NCBI GenBank assembly: GCA_903831585.1
Contig: CAIKYE010000171.1
Span: 1 to 14,191, forward strand
Direction: 5' to 3'
Length of the DNA stretch: 14,191 nucleotides
From: an uncultured Micrococcales bacterium
Lineage (GTDB): Bacteria; Actinomycetota; Actinomycetes; Actinomycetales; Microbacteriaceae
The notes under the pieces were generated by a model that saw only the letters and a program-made list of their open reading frames with translations, was not told the origin of the DNA and did not search any database. The translations under genes and the position numbers were made by a program. Below, one piece after another: positions 1-7,403 of the stretch (its first letter is position 1; the number at the start of each line of letters is the position of its first letter).

Positions 1-28
1 AGAGTTTTGCCTCGTGTTTCACACTCAT
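1..28 (-). CDS. N-terminal fragment of an unidentified gene (cut by window edge)
   Basis: Only nine codons are visible, reading MSVKHEAKL from an ATG at 28 on the minus strand. The start is supported by a good Shine-Dalgarno (AGGAGT on the minus strand) seven bases upstream. The gene is divergent from the 517-residue protein. Nothing about its function can be read from so short a piece. It could be chance, but the ribosome site and a TATACT -10-like box further upstream make a real gene likely. Confidence 0.5.
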
Positions 29-60
29 GCGATAACTCCTGACCCGGCGGTTGAGGTGCT

Positions 61-104
61 TGCGGCTAGGCTGAAATTGCCTAGGCGTTGAGACCAAGTA
101 TAAA
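61..104. promoter_or_regulatory. Divergent promoter region with an overlapping palindrome
   Basis: On the plus strand TTGCCT (77-82) and TATAAA (99-104) are separated by 16 bases, a plausible -35/-10 pair for the gene starting at 125/128. On the minus strand TATACT (complement of 97-102) is a good -10 for the gene starting at 28; I see no good -35 for it. The two -10 boxes overlap. A perfect 6-base inverted repeat, CTAGGC (66-71) and GCCTAG (79-84), has a 7-base centre and overlaps the plus-strand -35. It could be an operator acting on both genes. All of this is pattern matching. Confidence 0.4.
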
Positions 105-124
105 GAACTCCGAATTGGGGTTCG

Positions 125-1678
125 TTGGTGAAACTGCCTTTCGGCCGGTCAGAAAAGGTAGACAGGGTGAAATTCAGTTTCAGAGACCCGCAGGGTAACC
201 AAGTTGGTTCCACCGATTTCGCCAAGCAGGTGCTGGCGGCATCGGTGCAGGGCGCAGACCCCGTTCTTGCTCGAGACATTCTTGCCGAGTCAAATTGGCG
301 CAAAAACTATCAGGTTTACTTCATGCGGCTTAGCAAAATCGAGTTTGGCGATCGGGCAATTGCCCTCGAGGTCATGCAGTCGGCCCTAGCGGCGATGACC
401 GCGCAGATTAGAAACGAAGACAATAACTCCATAGCCGAATTAGCGCTTAACGGTTTTGCAACTGCCAATCTGGTCGACACCGTTGAGATCACCGGAACCG
501 CACAAACTTTGAAGCGCTGGCCGGGTGCAAACCAAAATCTTTCACAGCTTGCCGCCGACTGGGTCGCACGAGACTTGGCGGAGCCTGACGTGTTAGAAGC
601 TTTCAAGTTTTTAGATGCCAACCCAAACGTTCGACCGGCTGGCGATTTGTTATTTGCTCTTGCCGGCAATGCCGAGTTATCAGGAGCAAAAGATTGGCTG
701 AGCCTCGGTGGAAGAGTGGCGGTCGTTGCTCGTCCAAACCCCGCAGCTTGGCAGTCGCTCATCGAACATGCGGAACGCTCTGCCGGAACGCTATTGGTTC
801 CTGTTCTGAGATCACGATCATCAGAAGGCTCTATTGCCGAACGTGCGGGTCTAGACCTGGTTCAAGATGTCGTAGCGATCGCAAGTTGGTTGCATCAGGT
901 TTCGCGCAGTGCATCTCGCGTTGTCATTGCAAGCTATGCCTACATCGGCGGCTCGAATCAGATCATCTCTCAGGCAGCCCAGGATGCGCTTATCGCCTCG
1001 GCCTCGACCAACCTTGCCAAGTCAAAGTTGGCACTCACCTGGTTGGCAACTCCGCTCGACGTTATTGTCGTCGGTGCAGAGGTGCTTGCCCGGCAGAACT
1101 CAAAGCTGAGTGAGCGATCGGTCGCGGTGCGCATGCGTGATGTCTTCTGGCGAATGTTCGGGCAACTTCAACCGGCGCAAACCGTGCCACTCGAGACCAC
1201 CTCGGGTGCTGCCTGCCTGTTCGACGCGTCTTCAGTGATGCAGGGTTCGAGTTATCTGCTTGCCAAGCACAGTGAAAAGTGGAGGGCGATGGTTGCCGCC
1301 AGACAGGGCAACCTCGTTTCTTATACGGTTGCTCCGCCGGCCGCAACGCGCTCGGTGCTGTCGGTTCGAGTCTTGAACTACACCTACCGCGCTCTAGATC
1401 GTTTCGGCGTGCATCCGTTTTCGGCGCAGGCCACCAGTCGAGCTTTGGCTCTGCTGTTGCTGCGCAATCTAAACGACCCGGCTTCGCCGGCCGCAACCAG
1501 CAACAGCGGCAATCAGGTTGCACTGGTGTCTGCGACTGCTATTCACGGAGGCACTTGGCGAATGGCATACCGCCCAGATTCGATTTGGGTTGCTGCGACA
1601 GTGCTCGGTGTCTTTTCACGGCAGAAGAAAAATGCAATTGTCGAAGTTGATTCGGCTTCGAGCAAAGCGAGCGACTAA
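125..1678 (+). CDS. Uncharacterised 517-residue protein, possible degenerate Rossmann-fold domain
   Basis: I do not recognise a named family. The protein has no signal peptide and no clear membrane segment, so it is probably cytoplasmic. Residues about 173-200 (GDLLFALAGNAELSG, then a strand reading RVAVVARP) resemble a glycine-poor beta-alpha-beta nucleotide-binding unit. Residues about 262-290 (RVVIASYAYIGG, then SQAAQDALI) resemble the strand and helix that carry the Tyr of short-chain dehydrogenases, but no YxxxK motif is present. A non-catalytic or diverged NAD(P)-fold protein is therefore my inference, at low confidence. The start may be TTG at 125 or the adjacent GTG at 128; GGGG at 117-120 is a weak ribosome site that suits the GTG better. 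A plausible promoter lies at 77-104. The DUF998-like gene follows within about a dozen bases, suggesting a two-gene operon separate from the arabinose genes. Confidence 0.85.
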   Translation: MVKLPFGRSEKVDRVKFSFRDPQGNQVGSTDFAKQVLAASVQGADPVLARDILAESNWRKNYQVYFMRLSKIEFGDRAIALEVMQSALAAMTAQIRNEDNNSIAELALNGFATANLVDTVEITGTAQTLKRWPGANQNLSQLAADWVARDLAEPDVLEAFKFLDANPNVRPAGDLLFALAGNAELSGAKDWLSLGGRVAVVARPNPAAWQSLIEHAERSAGTLLVPVLRSRSSEGSIAERAGLDLVQDVVAIASWLHQVSRSASRVVIASYAYIGGSNQIISQAAQDALIASASTNLAKSKLALTWLATPLDVIVVGAEVLARQNSKLSERSVAVRMRDVFWRMFGQLQPAQTVPLETTSGAACLFDASSVMQGSSYLLAKHSEKWRAMVAARQGNLVSYTVAPPAATRSVLSVRVLNYTYRALDRFGVHPFSAQATSRALALLLLRNLNDPASPAATSNSGNQVALVSATAIHGGTWRMAYRPDSIWVAATVLGVFSRQKKNAIVEVDSASSKASD

Positions 1679-1689
1679 AGTTGGCGACC

Positions 1690-2307
1690 ATGGAAAAGAA
1701 ATTGCAACGCATTCACCGACCGGCTTTGGTGGCTGCAATACTCGGGCCGATTCAGGTTGTCGTCGGTTTCAATCTCGCCCAGGCTCTCTGGCCCGAATTC
1801 GACCCGGTTGCCAAAACCATTAGCGATCTTGCCGCAGACGATTCGCCGGTTCAAGCGCTGATGACCTCTTTCTTCTACTTCGGCGGAACACTTTCGTTTC
1901 TCGTTGCCGGTTGGGCAAGAAGCTTCTCGATGCCGGGTCGAGTGACTCTTGCACTCGCCGGTTTGGCCACCTATGGTTTGGCATTCTTCACAACGCCTGA
2001 TCAAGACAGTTCTTCTTTGGCGCACAGAATTTTTGCCATCATCTCGTTCGTGCTCTCGGCCGGATGGCCGCTTGCAGCCATGCGTTTTGATAAGCGCTAT
2101 CCATGGATACTTCGCCCCACCGGTGCGATTATCGGAACGACTCTATTGACCGCCTCGGCGCTCATATTTCTTGCCAGCTGGGCTGACCCCGCCTCGACCA
2201 TGACCGGAGTCTGGGAGCGCGTCATTGCTGTCAGCCAAACCTGGTACCTGGCGCTGGTCATCTGGATCTGCTGGTTCAGTGAGCGAAAGTTGCGCTCGAA
2301 AAGCTAA
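1690..2307 (+). CDS. DUF998-family integral membrane protein
   Basis: This is a hydrophobic protein of about 205 residues with roughly six predicted membrane spans. The first follows a short basic N-terminus (KKLQRIHR), and a basic tail (ERKLRSKS) ends the protein. The family call rests on the conserved pattern near the first loop, DPVAKTISDLAADDSP, which matches the PxSDLgA-SP signature of DUF998 proteins, and on WERV before the last span, as DUF998 members often have. The molecular function of the family is unknown. The first possible start is TTG at 1681, only two bases after the upstream stop; ATG at 1690 is chosen as the more usual codon. Neither has a clear ribosome site, so translation is probably coupled to the upstream gene. 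Only 24 bases separate its stop from the next gene, and I see no terminator there. Confidence 0.75.
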   Translation: MEKKLQRIHRPALVAAILGPIQVVVGFNLAQALWPEFDPVAKTISDLAADDSPVQALMTSFFYFGGTLSFLVAGWARSFSMPGRVTLALAGLATYGLAFFTTPDQDSSSLAHRIFAIISFVLSAGWPLAAMRFDKRYPWILRPTGAIIGTTLLTASALIFLASWADPASTMTGVWERVIAVSQTWYLALVIWICWFSERKLRSKS

Positions 2308-2318
2308 TTCACTGGCGC

Positions 2319-2324
2319 TATTGT
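2319..2324 (+). promoter_or_regulatory. Putative -10 box (TATTGT) of a leaderless promoter for the epimerase operon
   Basis: TATTGT fits the actinobacterial TANNNT -10 pattern and ends seven bases before the GTG at 2332. That is where transcription would begin if the mRNA started at the start codon. There is no Shine-Dalgarno upstream of the GTG, which fits leaderless translation. I find no convincing -35 at the right distance. Inferred, not measured. Confidence 0.4.
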
Positions 2325-2330
2325 TATTTT

Positions 2331-2344
2331 TGTGAGCGCTCTCA
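2331..2344. promoter_or_regulatory. LacI-family operator O1, overlapping the start codon of the aldose epimerase gene
   Basis: TGTGAGCGCTCTCA is an even-centred palindrome with six of seven pairs matching. It differs from the operator at 7455-7468 at only two positions, and it carries the TGTGAGCGCTCA core typical of the ideal lac operator. The GTG start codon at 2332 lies inside it, so bases 2332-2344 also encode MSAL and part of the next codon. A repressor bound here would cover the transcription start predicted from the -10 at 2319 and block the whole operon, including the repressor's own gene. Confidence 0.75.
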
Positions 2345-3240
2345 TTTCTAGCGATATTCTGCAGCTCGCCTCTGCAGATGGGTTCTGGCGCGCCGAGGTC
2401 AACCTGGTAGCCAGTGCGCTCGTGAGCCTTTGGTTTGAAGACATCGAGATTGTCACCTCGCCCTACCATGAGCCGGGCCGTGCCGCCGCTGGCGTGATTA
2501 TGGCGCCGTGGCCTAATCGACTTGAAGACGGTCGCTGGCAAATGGGCGCTCGCGAGTTTGCTGCCCCGATCAACGACGCTGAAGGTCACAACGCAAATCA
2601 CGGATTGGTTCTTGGCAAGGCTTTCGACGTGCTTGAGCGCAGCGAAAGTAGTTTGCGTTTAGAGACGAACCTGTTCGATGCCGCCGCCTATCCCTTTGAC
2701 GTCACTTTGACAGTAAATTTCATATTGCAAAACACCGGCCTCGAGATAAACATTTCAACCAAGAACTGCGACAAGGTCTCTGCACCAATTGCATTTGGGT
2801 TACACCCCTATTTCGTGGCCGAACAAAGCTCTCAGTTGCAACTCAACGCCAAAACGTTGATTTCAAAGAATGAGCGCAACCTGCCCACGCAAGCAATATC
2901 AATCGAAGAGTCGACGGTTGCAAAACAGGGCCTCAATCTGGTTGAGCATTTGCAAGTTGATGACTGTTTTACCGATCTGATTGCAGAAGACGGTTTCTCT
3001 GTTACGCGCTTGAGCAGACCGGCCGCAGGCCTGACCGTAGAAATACGACAGACAGAAGAGCTCAGTTATTTGATGCTCTATACCTTGCAAGAAGAGGCAA
3101 AGCAAAAACGCAGGCTTATCGCTATTGAGCCGCAAACGGCACCGGTAAATGCCTTCAAGAAACTAGACCAGGTAAAAATTCTCGGCGCTGGCGAATCATT
3201 TGGCGCAACCTGCATGATCAACCTTAGGAAAAACACATGA
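2332..3240 (+). CDS. Aldose 1-epimerase (mutarotase) family protein
   Basis: The gene encodes 302 residues, the usual size of a mutarotase-fold (galactose mutarotase-like) protein. The family is supported by APWPNRLEDGRW near residue 60, the NHG motif with H90, GLHPYF with H158 (the expected catalytic acid), VDDCFTDL, and EPQTAPVNAF with E266 (the expected catalytic base). The enzyme interconverts alpha and beta anomers of aldoses in the cytoplasm, which would feed AraA the anomer it uses. GTG at 2332 is the only standard start between the upstream in-frame stop and the first conserved strand (VNLVASALVSL). No ribosome site precedes it, so a leaderless mRNA is likely. The start lies inside a LacI-type operator. 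The stop overlaps the next start by ATGA at 3237-3240, making this the first gene of the arabinose operon. Confidence 0.88.
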   Translation: MSALISSDILQLASADGFWRAEVNLVASALVSLWFEDIEIVTSPYHEPGRAAAGVIMAPWPNRLEDGRWQMGAREFAAPINDAEGHNANHGLVLGKAFDVLERSESSLRLETNLFDAAAYPFDVTLTVNFILQNTGLEINISTKNCDKVSAPIAFGLHPYFVAEQSSQLQLNAKTLISKNERNLPTQAISIEESTVAKQGLNLVEHLQVDDCFTDLIAEDGFSVTRLSRPAAGLTVEIRQTEELSYLMLYTLQEEAKQKRRLIAIEPQTAPVNAFKKLDQVKILGAGESFGATCMINLRKNT

Positions 3241-3611
3241 GCCAAGACCTGCGCTGGAAGCCTTTCGGTAACTACTCGAAGGATGCAAGAGTGAGTATCG
3301 CTGTTTCGGCCATCGCGGTGATTTTTGCAGCCGAGACGTTTCTGAATCCGGCTGGTGCCTATGAACCCTTCATGTCGGTTCTGGCATTTGCGTCGGCTGG
3401 AGTCGCTGGCTTCAGAGCCTTCAAGACCAGGGCCTACCTGGGCTTTCTGGCTCTGCCGCTATCGCTCGTTTGGCTCAACCCGCTGCTCGGTGGCAACTGG
3501 TTCGACTCGATCTCGCAGATTCACTTTGCCGCCCACTCGGCCTATGCCATGCTCTTCGCGCTCTATGCCTATACCTTCATGCGCATGGCGGTGACCAAGC
3601 CAAATGCCTAA
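3237..3611 (+). CDS. Small uncharacterised membrane protein inside the arabinose operon
   Basis: This 124-residue protein has about four hydrophobic segments: residues about 19-36, 43-60, 66-84 and 97-114. The short polar N-terminus (MSQDLRWKPFGNYSKDAR) probably faces the cytoplasm. The stretch LALPLSLVWLNPLLGGNWFD with following helices recalls small actinobacterial membrane proteins of the DUF6804 type, but I hold that weakly. There are no catalytic motifs, and its function is unknown. It starts by a 4-base ATGA overlap with the epimerase gene and overlaps the next start by eight bases, so it must be co-transcribed with the sugar genes. Whether it takes part in arabinose use or simply hitchhikes cannot be told from the sequence. 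Confidence 0.8.
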   Translation: MSQDLRWKPFGNYSKDARVSIAVSAIAVIFAAETFLNPAGAYEPFMSVLAFASAGVAGFRAFKTRAYLGFLALPLSLVWLNPLLGGNWFDSISQIHFAAHSAYAMLFALYAYTFMRMAVTKPNA

Positions 3612-4038
3612 CGAAAATTGGGTTGGCTTCGCCAAGTCGCCTAAGCCGAACCCAGATCTGTCAGCTTTGCACGTTGCGTCGACAGTCGAGTTCGCTTCTC
3701 CAGTCGACAAGGTTTTCAAGTTAGTAACCTCCGTTGAAGGTTTGAGTTCGTGGCTGCACAAGCTTGAAAAAAGCGAGGTGCGAACTTCGGGAAAAATTCA
3801 GTTTGCCGATGTTGCCGAAGAGTTACAGAGTGCAGTTTTCTCGCATGTTGAGCTTGGTCGCCGAGTCGTCATCAACAGCGAAATGTTTGGCGAGATCTCG
3901 ATTGCTTTTGAAAAGCGCACGCCTGAGATGTCCATCAGTTTTACAAAACTTGTCAGCGCTGAGAACCGAGAGCAAGAGCAGAAACTCTTTGATGGATTGA
4001 TTTCGAAGCTCAGGGACAAAGTGGGTGAGCTGTCTTGA
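3604..4038 (+). CDS. SRPBCC (START/Bet v 1-like) superfamily protein
   Basis: The 144-residue protein shows the opening typical of the SRPBCC fold: a strand (STVEFASPVDKVFKLV) followed by a helix containing a 'WL' (VEGLSSWLHKLE). Alternating strands follow, then a C-terminal amphipathic helix (QEQKLFDGLISKLRDKVGEL). Such proteins form a deep hydrophobic pocket and bind lipids, polyketides or other small ligands; some are co-chaperones (AHSA1-like). No ligand can be assigned here. The gene starts eight bases before the upstream stop, and its TGA shares bases with the TTG start of the repressor gene (TTGA at 4035-4038). It is thus locked between a membrane protein and the LacI-family regulator, which is unusual for a sugar operon. 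Confidence 0.7.
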   Translation: MPNENWVGFAKSPKPNPDLSALHVASTVEFASPVDKVFKLVTSVEGLSSWLHKLEKSEVRTSGKIQFADVAEELQSAVFSHVELGRRVVINSEMFGEISIAFEKRTPEMSISFTKLVSAENREQEQKLFDGLISKLRDKVGELS

Positions 4039-5081
4039 ACACAAAAAAGTCAAACATCTACGACGTTGCTGCTCTCGCTGGTGTTTCGCACCAAACCGTT
4101 TCTAGAGTGCTAAACAATCAGCCGAACATAAGACCGGCAACCAAGTCGAGGGTTGAGGCTGCCATGGCAGAACTCGGTTATCAGCCAAACCCGGCAGCTA
4201 GGTCGATGGGCGCTGGTCGAAGCAACATGATTGGTCTGCTCGTCGCAGACACCGGTCTATATGGACCGGCGGGAATGCTTAATGCAATGGAGCGTCAGGC
4301 GCGACAGGCAGGCTACTTTGCAATCACGGTAGCGGTTAAGTACGACTCTCGCGAATCCTGGGCCGAGGGTATGCAGCACTTTGCGAAGCTGCACGTCGAG
4401 GGAGTCGCAACTATTGCTTTGCCATCTGAGGTGCTCGATCTCGCCGCGGGCTTGATGCCCAATGTGAAGCTAGTTGCCATAGATGCCGACCAAAGTGTCG
4501 ACAATGGACAGTCTGTCGGCATCGACAATCTCGAAGGTGGCTACATTGCAACAAAGCACTTGCTTGAACTTGGGCATCGCAAAATTCTGCACATCTCTGG
4601 ACCGTCAGCGTCGTCTGAGTCGAAAAATCGTGTTCGCGGTTATGAGCGGGCCATGAAAGAGGCGGGGCTAGAGCCGTTCATAATTCAGGGTGACTGGTCG
4701 TCTGAAACGGGCCATCGAATCGGAATCGAACTTGATATCGATACAAAAGGATTTACGGCTATTTTCACTGCCAACGACCACTTGGCCCTTGGCGTTTACA
4801 AGGCCCTTTCGAGTCGAGGTTTGCGTGTGCCAGAAGACCTAAGCATCGTGGGCTTCGACGATATTCCTGAGGCTCCTTACCTCAATCCACCGCTAACCAC
4901 CGTTCGCCAAGACTTCGCTCAACTGGGCGAGCTGGCAATTCAACTTCTTCTGAGTGACCTTGCAGGCGCTAAACGCAAGAAAACCGCCTCAATCAAGCCG
5001 CAACTTGTTCTTCGTGATTCAGCAACCAGATATTCAGGCAAGAGCCAAACTTCAAGCAATAGAAAGCCGGGCAACAAATGA
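4035..5081 (+). CDS. LacI-family transcriptional repressor, probable regulator of the arabinose genes
   Basis: The 348-residue protein has an N-terminal helix-turn-helix at residues 8-27 (YDVAALAGVSHQTVSRVLN), a hinge helix at about 51-60, and a periplasmic-binding-protein-like effector domain from about 65 to 330. Late conserved blocks include FTANDHLALGVYKAL and DLSIVGFDDIP. In the recognition helix, H19, Q20 and R24 correspond to Y17, Q18 and R22 of E. coli LacI, the residues that read TGTGAGC. Two such operators lie in the window, at 2331 and 7455. The usual hinge leucine that intercalates into operator DNA is M58 here (ARSMGAGRS). Start: TTG at 4035 overlapping the upstream TGA. A weak start codon would keep repressor levels low. 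The stop overlaps araB by ATGA. The inducer is unknown, but arabinose or a pathway intermediate is the natural candidate. Confidence 0.92.
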   Translation: MNTKKSNIYDVAALAGVSHQTVSRVLNNQPNIRPATKSRVEAAMAELGYQPNPAARSMGAGRSNMIGLLVADTGLYGPAGMLNAMERQARQAGYFAITVAVKYDSRESWAEGMQHFAKLHVEGVATIALPSEVLDLAAGLMPNVKLVAIDADQSVDNGQSVGIDNLEGGYIATKHLLELGHRKILHISGPSASSESKNRVRGYERAMKEAGLEPFIIQGDWSSETGHRIGIELDIDTKGFTAIFTANDHLALGVYKALSSRGLRVPEDLSIVGFDDIPEAPYLNPPLTTVRQDFAQLGELAIQLLLSDLAGAKRKKTASIKPQLVLRDSATRYSGKSQTSSNRKPGNK

Positions 5082-6736
5082 GCGCAAAGTACACAATCGG
5101 AGTCGATTACGGAACCCTATCCGGCCGTGCGGTAGTGGTCAGGGTTTCTGACGGCACCGAAATGGCGAGTGCTGTCTTTGAATATCCAAACGCGGTCATG
5201 GATGAGCAACTCAACTCAACCGGAAAGCCGTTGGCACCCGACTGGGCTTTGCAAGACGCAAACGACTATGTAGAGGTTTTGAAGCATGCCGTTCCAGAAG
5301 CGGTCAAGTTAGCGGGCATAGATGCTGCTGACGTAGTGGCAATCGCAACCGACTTCACGGCTTGCACAATTTTGCCGGTGCTCGAAGACTCGACGCCATT
5401 GTCGAATCTTGATGAGTTTCGAGATCGGCCGCACGCCTACGTGAAGCTCTGGAAGCATCACGCGGCGCAGCCGCACGCCGATCGAATAAATCAGATGGCG
5501 CGCGATAGAAACGAAGCGTGGTTGCCACGATACGGTGGCCAAATTTCTTCGGAGTGGGAACTTGCCAAGGGGTTGCAGCTTTTCGAAGAAGACCAAGAGA
5601 TTTACGACCGCATGTTTAAGTTCGTCGAGGCCGCCGACTGGATTGTTTGGAAACTCGCAGGTAAGTATGTTCGCAACGCTTGCACCGCCGGCTACAAGGG
5701 CAATCTGCAAGACGGCAAGTATCCGTCGACAGAGTTCTTTGCCGCGCTCAACTCAGGCTTCGCCAACTTTGCCGTTGAAAAGCTCGACCACGAAATCGGG
5801 CAACTCGGTGCCGAAGCCGGAAAGCTGACGGCAGAGGCAGCAGCCTGGACCGGCCTTCGCGAGGGAATCACGGTTGCCGTTGGCAACGTCGACGCACACG
5901 TGACGGCACCGGCTGCGCAGGCCACCCAGCCGGGCCAGATGGTTGCCATCATGGGCACCTCGACCTGTCACGTTATGAACAGCGACAAACTCGTCGAGGT
6001 TCCTGGCATGTGCGGAGTGGTTGACGGCGGCATTGTCAGCGGGCTCTATGGCTATGAGGCCGGGCAGTCTGGCGTCGGCGACATCTTCGCCTGGTATGTC
6101 AACAATCAGGTGCCTGCCGAATACTTTGAAGCTGCCGAGAAGGCCGGCAAGAGCATTCACCAGCACCTGACCGATCTCGCGGCCGAAGAAGCAGTCGGTG
6201 CCCACGGATTAGTTGTGCTCGACTGGCACAGCGGAAACCGCAGCGTTCTGGTTGATCACGAGTTGAGCGGTTTGGTTGTCGGGCTTACCCTAACAACCAA
6301 GCCCGAGCAGATTTATCGTGCACTGCTCGAGGCAACCGCATTCGGTACACGCAAGATTGTTGAAACCTTTCAAAAGTCTGGAGTGCCGGTTACCGAATTC
6401 ATCGTTGCCGGTGGCTTGCTAAAGAACCAGTTTCTGATGCAGCTCTACAGCGATGCAACGCGCTTGCCGCTATCAACCATTGCGAGTGACCAAGGCCCGG
6501 CACTCGGTTCTGCGATTCACGCTGCGGTTGCTGCTGGCGAATACGCAAACATCCGTGATGCGGCCGAGGCCATGGGAAAATCAAACCGTGGCGTATATCA
6601 ACCAAACGAGGCTGCGTCTCTTGAATATGACAAGTTGTATGCAGAGTATGAAACATTGCACGACTACTTTGGTCGTGGAGTAAACGACGTAATGAAACGG
6701 CTAAAGAACATTCGACGTGAGGCAATCAATGAGTAA
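5078..6736 (+). CDS. araB: Ribulokinase (AraB), L-arabinose catabolism
   Basis: AraB phosphorylates L-ribulose with ATP to L-ribulose 5-phosphate in the cytoplasm. The 552 residues match the FGGY kinase family in the ribulokinase subgroup: an N-terminal phosphate loop (GVDYGTLSGRAVVV, residues 8-21), AIATDFTACT, LWKHHAA, GGQISSEW, and the catalytic aspartate region GNVDAH with D272. MGTSTCH and EAGQSGVGDIFAW follow, then the C-terminal GGLLKNQF and SDQGPALGSAIHAAVA nucleotide-binding segments. The length is normal (about 560 residues in E. coli), and no truncation is seen. ATG at 5078 overlaps the repressor stop by ATGA; the stop overlaps the start of araD by eight bases, so translation is coupled through the whole unit. 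Expression should follow the operator at 2331. Confidence 0.96.
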   Translation: MSAKYTIGVDYGTLSGRAVVVRVSDGTEMASAVFEYPNAVMDEQLNSTGKPLAPDWALQDANDYVEVLKHAVPEAVKLAGIDAADVVAIATDFTACTILPVLEDSTPLSNLDEFRDRPHAYVKLWKHHAAQPHADRINQMARDRNEAWLPRYGGQISSEWELAKGLQLFEEDQEIYDRMFKFVEAADWIVWKLAGKYVRNACTAGYKGNLQDGKYPSTEFFAALNSGFANFAVEKLDHEIGQLGAEAGKLTAEAAAWTGLREGITVAVGNVDAHVTAPAAQATQPGQMVAIMGTSTCHVMNSDKLVEVPGMCGVVDGGIVSGLYGYEAGQSGVGDIFAWYVNNQVPAEYFEAAEKAGKSIHQHLTDLAAEEAVGAHGLVVLDWHSGNRSVLVDHELSGLVVGLTLTTKPEQIYRALLEATAFGTRKIVETFQKSGVPVTEFIVAGGLLKNQFLMQLYSDATRLPLSTIASDQGPALGSAIHAAVAAGEYANIRDAAEAMGKSNRGVYQPNEAASLEYDKLYAEYETLHDYFGRGVNDVMKRLKNIRREAINE

Positions 6737-7403
6737 TGAAATTCAAATCGAGCTGGCAAGCAAAGTAGTTTGCGATCTTCACCTAGAGTTGGTAAAAAAC
6801 CATCTTGTCGTTTGGACCGGTGGAAACATCTCAGAGCGAATCAGATTCGCAGATGGTTCGCCAGACCTTTTCGTGATTAAGCCATCTGGGGTTTCTTATG
6901 ACAGCTTGAAACCCGACGTCATGGTGGTCTGCGATCTCGATGGCAACGTCGTTACCGGTTCGCAAAAGCCCTCAAGTGACACAGCAGCTCACGCCTATGT
7001 CTACAGAAACATGCCAGAGGTCGGGGGAGTCGTGCACACCCACAGCAACTACGCGACCGCATGGGCCGCCATCGGCGAACCAATTCCCTGCGTGCTCACC
7101 GCAATCGCAGACGAGTTCGGTGCCGAGATACCGGTTGGTCCATTTGCCAAGATCGGTGATGACAGCATCGGCCAGGGCATCGTTGCGACTCTCAAGGGGC
7201 ATCGCTCGCCTGCAGTGCTCATGCAAAACCACGGTGTCTTCACAATTGGCAAGAATGGCAGGGATGCCGTCAAGGCTGCCGTGATGTGCGAAGACGCCGC
7301 CAAGACCGTGTTTATTGCTCGTCAACTGGGCGGCCCGCTGCCGATCAGCCAGGCCGATATCGATTCTTTACACAGTCGTTATCAAAACGTTTATGGAAGT
7401 TAA
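6729..7403 (+). CDS. araD: L-ribulose-5-phosphate 4-epimerase (AraD)
   Basis: This class II aldolase-fold zinc enzyme converts L-ribulose 5-phosphate to D-xylulose 5-phosphate, the last step before the pentose phosphate pathway. The 224 residues show TGGNIS (30-35) and KPSG (51-54) phosphate-binding segments, SSDT with D84, the metal ligands H103 and H105 in VVHTHS, and the third metal histidine H168 in QNHGVF. These are equivalent to D76, H95, H97 and H171 of E. coli AraD. ATG at 6729 is chosen over the GTG at 6717 because GAGG at 6719-6722 sits six bases before it. It overlaps the araB stop by eight bases. It is the last gene of unit 1; I see no clear hairpin terminator directly after it, only a short T run at 7407-7411. 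Confidence 0.95.
   Translation: MSNEIQIELASKVVCDLHLELVKNHLVVWTGGNISERIRFADGSPDLFVIKPSGVSYDSLKPDVMVVCDLDGNVVTGSQKPSSDTAAHAYVYRNMPEVGGVVHTHSNYATAWAAIGEPIPCVLTAIADEFGAEIPVGPFAKIGDDSIGQGIVATLKGHRSPAVLMQNHGVFTIGKNGRDAVKAAVMCEDAAKTVFIARQLGGPLPISQADIDSLHSRYQNVYGS

Noticed and set aside
25..303. Minus-strand reading frame across the left promoter region
   Set aside because: It overlaps the 517-residue gene and the divergent promoter and has no ribosome site; the short frame starting at 28 with AGGAGT is the better minus-strand start.
5753..6205. 150-residue minus-strand frame inside araB
   Set aside because: It is a codon-phase shadow of a well-conserved kinase gene, as are the other long antisense frames in araB, mmsA, mmsB and araA.
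6717..6728. GTG at 6717 as the start of araD
   Set aside because: It adds only four residues and lies on the GAGG ribosome site that serves the ATG at 6729.
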